64,000 nt of DNA from the NCBI GenBank assembly GCA_037039925.1, contig JAXRKP010000015.1, forward strand, positions 596,001 through 660,000. The letters are read 5' to 3'. The notes beneath the pieces are model-generated. The model did not search any database, was not told the DNA's origin, and saw only the letters and a list, made by a program, of their open reading frames with translations. This stretch comes from Doris montereyensis (taxonomy: Eukaryota > Mollusca > Gastropoda > Nudibranchia > Dorididae). Position 1 is the stretch's first letter. Each line of letters begins with the position of its first letter. The position numbers and the translations under genes are program-made. Of the stretch, positions 56,120-64,000 are shown one piece after another.

Positions 56120-56208
56120 CCTTTCATCTTTCTCTAAGTCATCTTACCGTTTCTTTTTAATTCTCCCCGAGATCACCGCATATGGTGGATAAGATAAATT
56201 TCGTTGAT
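56120..56208 (+). repeat. Family B repeat, 5'-shortened
   Basis: ACCGTTTCTTTTTAATTC, CCCCGAGATCACCGC, ATATGGTGGATAAGATAAAT. Confidence 0.8.
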
Positions 56209-56589
56209 TATAAATTATCAATGGTTACAGACTGACCGTTAAAAATCTACCATTTTTCGCAGATTTTTGTTTGCATTTGCAATATAAATATAAGTAAAGT
56301 CAGCTTGTGTTTCACTACACAGGAAAGAAAAATCCCAAATTCTTCAACAATAGAACTGGCTATTGTCTTTTCCACAATCTGGCTTGGTGTATCAATTACA
56401 TGTATAAATCCAAGGGACACATCTGATTACAAAATCTTTAGTCAAACGAAAACATTTAACGTTGCCCAAGGAGACTTTTATTTTTTTTTACTGACAATTT
56501 AAAAAAAATTGATGTTGATCTGTTTTACCATGAATCATGACCTTATTCCTTATCACTATCACTATATACTACAACTACACACTTATTAC

Positions 56590-56636
56590 TAAGACTACTA
56601 CTACTACTGCTATTATTATTATTATTACTACTACTG

Positions 56637-56670
<34 letters not shown>

Positions 56671-56676
56671 TACTAC
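56590..56676. repeat. (TAC)n/(TACT)n microsatellite
   Basis: Runs of CTACTACTA with TTATTA interruptions. Confidence 0.95.
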
Positions 56677-56744
56677 ATGCTACCAACAACCATAGATCAT
56701 CAAAGGAGCCACAGTGGTGGAATGAAATCAAAAGTGGCAAGTCC

Positions 56745-56925
56745 CCCCAAAGACATTTCCTCTCCACTTTCCTTTCACTCTTCATTTTCTCTCTTTTTCC
56801 TTCTCACACCACACAGTGTAATGCCTCTAGTACTACTACTAGTGTTTAGATATTACTCGTTTGTTGTCTGACAAAGGCTTATAGTTACACCTAAAACGTC
56901 ACATGTTTGTTCGGTCTTCTTTGAT
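56745..56925 (+). repeat. Family C repeat
   Basis: TGTTGTCTGACAAAGGCTTA, CACCTAAAACGTCACATG and TCGGTCTTCTTTG match 46690-46755 and, reversed, 18490-18545. Confidence 0.65.
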
Positions 56926-57084
56926 TGAGCTGTCAGTCATTGTCATTAGCCGCATCAATTTACACACTTTCATAGCTGATTTTTCTACACACTACTACAC
57001 GTTCCCATAGCTTATATTGCTACACTCTACTCTACTACTTTTTTTGTCATAGCTGACTTTGCTACACTGTACTACACATTCACT

Positions 57085-57230
57085 CGTGAATGGTTGGCGG
57101 GTTCTCCTGGTAGATCCTACTTCTTTCCTTTTCCTCTTTCATTCATCTTGCATCTTGCTGTTTCCTCTTAATTCACCCAAAGATGACTGCATATGGTGCA
57201 CGGGGGAAAGTACGAGGAAGCAAACAAACA
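57085..57230 (+). repeat. Family B interspersed repeat
   Basis: GGTTCTCCTGGTAGATCC, TTGCTGTTTCCTCTTAATTC, ATATGGTGCACGGGGGAAAG. Confidence 0.85.
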
Positions 57231-57274
57231 TTTTTGCTACTTGCTGCTTTTGCTACACATTACTACACTTACAT

Positions 57275-57475
57275 AGTTGATTTTGCTTCACTCTTCTACA
57301 TTTCATAGCTGATTTTGCTACCCTTCACTACATTTTCATAGCTGATTTTGCTACTCACTACAATAGCTGATTTTGCTACTCACTACATTTTCATAGCTGA
57401 TTTTGCTACAATCGTCTACATTTTCATAGCTGATTTTGCTACCCAGTGCTACATTTTCATAGCTGATTTTATTAC
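57275..57475. repeat. Degenerate tandem array around TTTCATAGCTGATTTTGCTA
   Basis: About six units of 25-40 bp alternating the core with CACTACA; looser copies extend back to about 56960. Confidence 0.85.
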
Positions 57476-58027
57476 AATAATTACATGCTGGCTGCTGGTG
57501 ATTCTGATCAATGACTCCTGTGTTTAACTCGGTAAATGACAGAATATGATGCATTTACTCAATCTGTTGATTTATATAGGTAATTGTAAGAATGATTTAT
57601 GTATTAGATGTGTTTACATGTTACATATTACTCTGTAGATTAAGAAAGAACACCATCTATAGAATTATATGTTATGTTATAGTCAACATGATGAAATGTC
57701 AATTAAAATGATTTTCAAATGGTGTATCTTTCTTGCTCTGGCCCAGGTCCTGATTGTGTGTTTGTGTGTATCTGTCATCCTGTGTATGAACATGTGTGTG
57801 TAATAACTATAACATCCATAACTCTGTGTTTTTATTCAAAGATACATCTTAGATAACGAAGAGATAATTCATTAAAAGAAAAATTATCATCTCATCTGAA
57901 AATGAAGTCTATGTCACTCTCCCAAATCCAGTAGGTTATTGAAAATAGAGAAATGAACAATTTCATCTCATATCTTTAGTTTGATGAATTCATTCATTGA
58001 AATTTTACTCTGTTCCCTATGATATAA

Positions 58028-58146
58028 TTGTGATGATCTCAAAGTGAATGGAAAGGAAATAGCAAGATGAGAGACAAAAGTAAAAAATAAAAAGAATGAA
58101 AGGCAAGAAGCAGGGCTCACTCCATCGCCACTTGCAAACCAACCAC
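58028..58146 (-). repeat. Family B interspersed repeat
   Basis: GATGATCTCAAAGTGAATGG, GAAATAGCAAGATGAGAG and AACCAACCACCAC match the family B reverse complement. Confidence 0.75.
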
Positions 58147-58224
58147 CACTGATGTCTTTAGGAAGGCACAGAATTTTATAAAAATTTCAATAAAGTAATG
58201 ATCAAGAAATATAGAAAACGAGCT

Positions 58225-58338
58225 CGATTCATCGAAATTTACCCAATCCACCATAAGCGGTGATCTCATGGTGAACTAAGAAAGAGGAAACAGCAAGATG
58301 ACAGATAAATGAAAGAGTGAAAGGAAAGAAGTAAAACG
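58225..58338 (-). repeat. Family B interspersed repeat
   Basis: CGAAATTTACCCAATCCACC, GCGGTGATCTCATGGTG, GGAAACAGCAAGATGACAG. Confidence 0.88.
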
Positions 58339-58429
58339 AAAAAATTCAACTCCAAAATAAAGTGAAATAACTCAATGCTTCTCTGATAGCTTGCAAGCTA
58401 AAACTAAAACAGCATTTAGTTTAGTAAAA

Positions 58430-58690
58430 CTTATTTCAAGGTCAGTACATCCCATAGATCCAGAGTTGAGTAAAACTTATTTCAAGATCAGTACGTGCCA
58501 TAGAGCCAGGGTTCATCTCAGTTTCTATTAAAAACACAGTGAGGTGAAATGGGATGATACATTGCCTCTTTGAAAGGAAGTTAGTTTGTGTTAATAGATG
58601 TCTTTCCCAAGGAACACAATATCAGACCTAGTTTTGCCAGCATAGGAAACCAGGGCCACACAATTCTAAATCTAGCAGCCGCCTACCCGA
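58430..58690 (-). mobile_element. Family A SINE, decayed, with duplicated 3' end
   Basis: TAAAACTTATTTCAAG(G/A)TCAGTAC occurs twice at its start. It also has TCTTTCCCAAGGAACACAA and TAGTTTTGCCAGCAT; box A is eroded. Confidence 0.75.
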
Positions 58691-60034
58691 TACAATCTAA
58701 AAACAAACAATAAGCATCTAATTCAACAACGTTAATAATCACTGCTTAAAGATGATACATTTGACTTTGGACAGACAATGAATGCAATAAATACGATAAA
58801 GCTGGGAGTTTCAATCATCAATACCGATTTTATTTCAGATATTTGATATTCCAGCAAATTAATCAATGGCATACCCAAGCTCAGTGCTATACTTGCCCCT
58901 ATCTCCATCTTTTCCAGTTTTAAGAAAAAGACTCAAGAACACCTGACTTCTTCGCAAAGTGTATGAGTATGAGCTTAAATCATAATGCAATTCCCATACC
59001 ACACATCAAGGGATGCTATCGGGATATGTATGTCATTACAATGGAGATGTATGTAGCCCCTCTTAGACAAGGTAACAACATTTACAAAAAGTGCAAAAAC
59101 CTGAGATTGAGATACAACAAGATAGCACTGAGCTCACATTAAAGTATCAGCCTCATTAGGCAGATACTCAATCTATCGACTCGTATAAATAAGACAAGTT
59201 ATTCACGATTTACCTTACGGATAATAGGAACAGTAACACTGGACAAAAATATACGGAAATAGAAAACCACAAGGTATCTGGCTATTTTTTATGCTAAATA
59301 TGTATTAAAGTAAATATGCAACAAATACAAAGCAACAAAAGAAACAATAAATAAATAAAATAAAATGCATTGTTTTAAATCAAAACATTCCAGTAGTGAT
59401 TGATATTAAAGATTTTTAATAAGTACCATAATTATGCTTTCAATTCTCTGAATAGTATTGACATATATTTTTTTCTGAAGTTATTATTTCCGATCATAGA
59501 TTTTGCACTTGACCATAATCTCCTCACATCACGGCTTGCAGTGATTTCAATCTGAAAACTTGCAATCCACCATTAACTCTAAGGTTTGTAAAACATTCTC
59601 TAACTTTAATGAAGATTTGTTGATAATGATAATGCTCAGCAGAATCCTGCCTTCTTCTAGACTGTAATTGTAATCAAAGAAACATCCAAATGCATACAAA
59701 GAAAAAAAAAGATTGATCACACAAAGTGCTCAGGAAAGTTTAATTTGAGATAAATTTCTTACACAATCCTTCCTATTATGCATAACACTGGACAAATAAA
59801 AAATAGAAAAAACTTTTCTCCCTCTAAAAACAAAACTAAAAATAGCTTTAAAAATTCTAAATCCAATCAAATTATTTCTGTTATTACTAATATTACTAGA
59901 GGTCTTCATCTACCTTTAGAACAACCACCAAAAGAAAGAGATTATATAGAATAATGACACAGGTATATCATGTCGTGTGCAAAGGTACAAAAATATAATG
60001 GGACGAAGCCATTGCCATGCCCATTTGCCCAGTC

Positions 60035-60047
60035 TCAGAAATAGGTC
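60035..60047 (-). CDS. PDZ gene, possible terminal exon (ending VTYF, stop)
   Basis: Strong minus-strand acceptor CTTTTCTTTTCAG ends at 60048. Joined to the upstream exon through its GTGAGT donor, the frame reads GTG ACC TAT TTC TGA. A different upstream donor would instead open a 43-residue hydrophobic tail here (stop near 59918). Confidence 0.35.
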
Positions 60048-61872
60048 CTGAAAAGAAAAGAAGATAGAAACCAATTTTATTTGACATAACTTTTCAAAAT
60101 TGAATTTATAGCATGGCCAGGATATGAACAAGAGAGTAAATACGTGTCAAGTGTATTTCCCAGCAGGGAACACAATGTTGGAACTAGTATGGCCAGGATT
60201 TGAACAAGAGGGTAAATACGTGTCAAGTGTATTTCCCAGCAGGGAACACAATGTTGGAACTAGTATGGCCAGGATTTGAACAAGAGAGTAAACACGTGTC
60301 AAGTGTCTTTCCCAGCAGGGAACACAATGTTGGAACTAGCATGGCCAGGATTTGAACAAGAGAGTAAACACGTGTCAAGTGTCTTTCCCAGCAGGGAACA
60401 CAATGTTGGAACTAGCATGGCCAGGATTTGAACAAGAGTGTCTTTGCCAGCAGGGAACACAATGTTGGAACTAGCATGGCCAGGATATGAACAAGAGAGT
60501 AAATACGTGTCAAGTGTCTTTCTCAGCAGGGAACACAATGTTGGAACTAGCATGGCCAGGATTTAAACAAGAGGGTAAATACGTGTCAAGTGTCTTTACC
60601 AACAGGGAACACAATGTTGGAACTAGCATGGCCAAGATTTGAACAAGAAGGTGAATACGTATCAAGTGTCTTTACCAACAGGTCTTTACCAACAGGGAAC
60701 ACAATGTTGGAACTAGCATGGCCAGGATTTGAACAAGAGTGTCTTTGCCAGCAGGGAACACAATGTTGAAACTAGCATGGCCAGGATTTAAACAAGAGTG
60801 TCTTTGCCAGCAGGGAACACAATGTTGGAACTAGCATGGCCAGGATTTGAACAAGAGGGTAAATACGTGTCAAGTGTCTTTACCAACAGGGAACACAATG
60901 TTGGAACTAGCATGGCCAGGATTTGAACAAGAGTGTCTTTGCCAGCAGGGAACACAATGTTGGAACTAGCATAACCAGGATTTGAACAAGAGGGTAAATA
61001 CGTGTCAAGTGTCTTTGTCTTTCCCAGCAGGGAACACAATGTTGAAACCAGCATGGCCAGGATATGAACAAGAGGGTAAGTACGTGCCAAATGTCTTTCC
61101 CAGTAGGGAACACAATGTTGGAACTAGCATGGCCAGGATTTGAACAAGAGGGTAAATACGTGTCAAGTGTCTTTCCCAGCAGGGAACACAATGTTGAAAC
61201 CAGCATGGCCAGGATATGAACAAGAGGGTAAGTACGTGCCAAATGTCTTTCCCAGTAGGGAACACAATGTTGGAACTAGCATAACCAGGATTTGAACAAG
61301 AGTGTCTTTGCCAGCAGGGAACACAATGTTGAAACTAGCATAACCAGGATTTGAACAAGAGGGTAAATACGTGTCAAGTGTCTTTGCCAGCAGGGAACAC
61401 AATGTTCAAACTAGCATGGCCAGGATGTGAACAAGAGGGTAAGCGCGTGTCAAGTGTCTTTCCCAGCAGGGAACACAATGTCTCTCACCTGTGTCTGTCT
61501 TCTCTTATCGCAACACTTCAATCAGCAAGGGGCATGGAGGTCATAAGCCCCCACCCCCTCCTTTCTTCAGGCCTCAGCTTCATTATTCATATTCGTTGAC
61601 GTGAACGCGCGAGGCAGTCTCGTGGTATTTGTCAAAATGAGTATTCGAATAATGTGAGACCAGAGAAAACAGTAGTTGGTATCAATGAGTAAAAGAAAAG
61701 CGAGTCTTGCCAAGGCCTAATATACAGTAAGACATGTAATGTTGTCATTCATCTAAAAACAATAACATAATATATCAACGTTATAGATACATTAAATTCA
61801 TAAAACAAAAACATGCAAATAGTAAAAGATCAATTCGACTCCCCAAAAAAGGAAAAGAAGAGAAGTACTCAC
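60048..61872 (-). other. PDZ gene intron (predicted)
   Basis: Almost filled by the 76-bp minisatellite (60111-61485). Confidence 0.5.
60111..61485. repeat. 76-bp minisatellite derived from family A SINE
   Basis: GCATGGCCAGGAT(T/A)TGAACAAG units start at 60111, 60187 and 60263, exactly 76 bp apart. Each continues GGTAAATACGTGTCAAGTGT, CTTTCCCAGCAGGGAACACA and ATGTTGGAACTA. Many later units lack the middle segment. The unit aligns with the family A stretch AAGTGTCTTTCCCAAGGAAC followed by ACAACGTC...GGATTCAAAC. Confidence 0.95.
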
Positions 61873-61928
61873 ACTGTATCTTCTTCATTGACAAGGGTTG
61901 ATTCACAGAATAGTAGTTCTACAGTATC
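61873..61928 (-). CDS. PDZ gene exon (end of PDZ domain)
   Basis: Between acceptor CTTTTCAG and donor GTGAGT on the minus strand, in phase 0 from the previous exon: DTVELLFCESTLVNEEDT. Joined, IESVPKDTVELLF reads as the last helix and strand of a PDZ domain. Ends with two bases (GT). Confidence 0.65.
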
Positions 61929-63579
61929 CTGAAAAGATTAAGCAAGTTCATTGCAATAAACTGTTGCTTCTTTCCATAGCTAAGGGATGTTGTAATAGTA
62001 TTTAAATTTGTCCCATAGTAGCATATGATAGTGCATGCATTTGTTCAAGGTAAGAAAAATACGATATAATATTAAAAATATTTGGTTAAAATGATGAACT
62101 GATAATAAAATAGATAAAACATCATTCAATGACATAAATATGATAAAAATAAATAGTAATATAGGCAAAAGCATTTGCCTCCTCTGTGTTTGTCTTTCTC
62201 CATGTCTCTATCTCTCTCTCCTCTGTTTCTCTTGATCTCTTTCTCTGTCTCTCTTTCCCTCTCTCTCCACATTTCTGTGTCTGTCTCTGTATCCATCACT
62301 GTTATTGATTTTCTCTGACTGTCTCTCTTTCTCTGTCAGTCTGTCTGTCTATCTGTCTGTCTGTCTGTCTTTCTCTAAACCTGAGATAACCTCAGTCCAA
62401 ACTCATATATAAGTTGCCACAAATGTAAAAATTAAAAAAAAAGGCAAAGTCCAGTCAAATGAATTACAATATTAAATTTAGATACATTGAGTGATGGATT
62501 AAAAATAAAAACTACCAAACAAGTTAATTTTAGGTGTGAATCAACATCAACCAAGTTGGCCCATATACCAAATAAAATATACTTCCTACAAAGTAACAAA
62601 AACAATCAGCTAGCGGAAAAATGGAAAACATAGAATTGCTATTTAATTCAACTTGCAAGAGGATTCAGACAACACAATGTAGTATATATAATCATCTTTT
62701 ATCATGGTAATGCAACTGCTTATCTCAAACGTCAATGGATGGGAAGATGATGGAAACAGTGATGGTAACAAGAGCACAGGAAGATGACGGGAACAGTGAT
62801 GGTAACAAGAGCACAGGAAGAACGGGAACAGTGATGGTAACAAGAGCACAGGAAGATGACGGGAACAGTGATGGTAACAAGAGCACAGGAAGATGACGGG
62901 AACAGTGATGGTAACAAGAGCACAGGAAGATGACGGGAACAGTGATGGTAACAAGAGCACAGGAAGATGAACAGTGAGTGGGAACAGTGATGGTAACAAG
63001 AGCACAGGAAGATGACGGGAACAGTGATGGTCACAAGAGCACAGGAAGATGACAGGAACACTGATGGTAACAAGAGCACAGGAAGATGACTGGAACAGTG
63101 ATGGTAATAAGAGCACAGGAAGATGACGGGAACAATGATGGTAATAAGAGCACAGGAAGATGACTGGAACAGTGATGGTAATAAGAGCACAGGAAGATGA
63201 CGGGAACAGTGATGGTCACAAGAGCACAGGAAGATGACAGGAACAGTGATGGTAACAAGAGCACGGGAAGATGACAGGAACAGTGATGGTAACAAGAGCA
63301 CAGGAAGATGACAGGAACAGTGATGATAACAAGAGCACAGGAAGATGACAGGAACACTGATGGTAACAAGAGCACAGGAAGATGACAGGAACAGTGATGG
63401 TAACAAGAGCACATGAAGATGACAGGAACAGTGATGGTAACAAGAGCACAGGAAGATGACAGGAACAGTGATGGTAACAAGAGCATAGGAAGATGACAGG
63501 AACAGTGATGGTAACAAGAGCACAGGAAGATGACAGGAACAGTGATGGTAACAAGAGCAATAGTAAGAACCAAGAATAC
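61929..63579 (-). other. PDZ gene intron (predicted)
   Basis: Includes a (TCTG)n/TC-rich tract (62190-62380) and the 37-bp minisatellite. 62390-62730 shows nothing. Confidence 0.55.
62737..63566. repeat. 37-bp minisatellite, about 22 copies
   Basis: Unit TGATGGTAACAAGAGCACAG plus GAAGATGACGGGAACAG with a few single-base variants. One unit is shortened (62815-62825) and one interrupted (62965-62985). It lies entirely in the intron and stops 13 bp from the PDZ exon donor. Confidence 0.97.
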
Positions 63580-63679
63580 CTTTGGCACACTCTCAATCAT
63601 CGTCTGCGCCTTGGTGATAGTGATGTCCATCAGCTTTTGCCCGTTAACTGCCATCAGCTGGTCACCCACATTCATCTTC
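63580..63679 (-). CDS. PDZ-domain protein exon
   Basis: Minus-strand acceptor CCGTGGCAG, donor AAAG|GTATTC. It encodes KMNVGDQLMAVNGQKLMD followed by ITITKAQTMIESVPK, the GDxLxxVNG strand and second helix typical of PDZ domains, which bind short C-terminal peptides of partner proteins. The exon enters in phase 2 and ends in phase 0. Upstream exons, and so the rest of the protein, lie outside the window. I cannot name the protein; the sequence does not closely resemble SYNJ2BP. Confidence 0.85.
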
Positions 63680-64000
63680 CTGCCACGGACAGGGAGACAA
63701 TCAATTTGGAAAATGTCACTGCATGTAGGTGAAATACTCGGCTAAGCTTACCACATTGATTAGATTTTTAAGTCAAAGATAGATTTTGTTTGTTTCATTC
63801 AAACGTATTCTGTGCACCATATATGTAGTGATGTCAGGGTGAATTAAGAGGAAACAACAAGGTAAAAGATAAGGAAAAGGGTGAGAGGAAAGAAGTAGGA
63901 CCTACCAGTAGCACCTGGCAACCATCCAATGAATTAAGAGGAAACTTGTATTATTTAAAAGTCTTATGCCTGTCGGTAAAAATGAATTTAGGTGTCTTTC
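63680..64000 (-). other. PDZ gene intron at the window edge
   Basis: Contains one minus-strand family B copy (63822-63928), sense with respect to this gene; nothing else seen. Confidence 0.6.
63822..63928 (-). repeat. Family B interspersed repeat
   Basis: GTCAGGGTGAATTAAGAGG, AAACAACAAGGTAAAAG, AAAGAAGTAGGACCTACCAG, AGCACCTGGCAACCATCC. Confidence 0.9.

Larger units (their letters stand above)
53791..60034. other. Intergenic region
   Basis: Contains a SINE (53840-54170), family B copies (56120, 57085, 58028, 58225), a TACT microsatellite (56590-56676), family C (56745-56925), a degenerate array (57275-57475) and family A (58430-58690). The stretches 54170-56115, 57480-58025 and 58690-60034 hold no recognised gene. 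Parts of 58.7-60 kb may be 3' UTR of the PDZ gene. Confidence 0.6.

Noticed and set aside
60299..61402. Minus-strand open frames of 80-110 residues with periodic sequence
   Set aside because: They follow the 76-bp minisatellite in several frames and end where units change; no sign of coding selection.
62643..63523. 263-residue minus-strand open frame
   Set aside because: It is the 37-bp minisatellite read through three frames in turn. Only the PDZ exon at its upstream end is coding.
59916..63679. Identifying the PDZ gene as SYNJ2BP (synaptojanin-2-binding protein), given its possible hydrophobic tail
   Set aside because: The PDZ residues do not match that family closely, and the hydrophobic tail depends on a weak donor. 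Proximity to synaptojanin is not evidence.

Overview
This is a 64 kb window of animal nuclear DNA: AT-rich, with spliced genes, long introns, many microsatellites and minisatellites, and abundant tRNA-derived SINEs. Protein similarity and repeat style suggest a lophotrochozoan, probably a gastropod mollusc. That placement is an inference; no diagnostic marker is present.

The plus strand from about 1.3 to 46 kb carries a synaptojanin gene. I traced 26 coding exons (1314-43772) by splice sites, reading phase and family motifs. They encode, in order, the Sac1 lipid phosphatase (active-site motif at 12430-12480), the inositol 5-phosphatase (exons 11-18), the RRM-like domain (exons 18-20) and a Pro-rich tail with five DPF clathrin-adaptor motifs. 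The first coding exon lies upstream. The 3' UTR probably runs to an AATAAA at 46073. Six exons (2, 18, 22, 23, 24, 26) each appear to lack one base, mostly inside short homopolymers. With those six allowed for, the frame closes exactly over 1,532 codons, counting the stop, close to the long vertebrate synaptojanin-1. As printed, the gene would stop in exon 3.

From 46 to 60 kb the DNA is mostly intergenic. It holds a broken DUF7869-type, transposon-associated reading frame on the minus strand (about 52.1-53.8 kb). From 60 to 63.7 kb, minus-strand exons of a PDZ-domain protein gene are interleaved with two large minisatellites.

The repeats are the most unusual part. Family A is a tRNA-derived SINE of about 280 bp with an internal palindrome. 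Family B is a short element of about 130 bp with a 3' hairpin and an A-rich end; it has about 19 copies plus a tandem array and mostly lies in the sense direction of the surrounding gene. Other tRNA-headed families (D, E and single copies) and a 5'-truncated LINE are present. Both A and B appear to have seeded local tandem arrays, of 76 bp and 80 bp units respectively.
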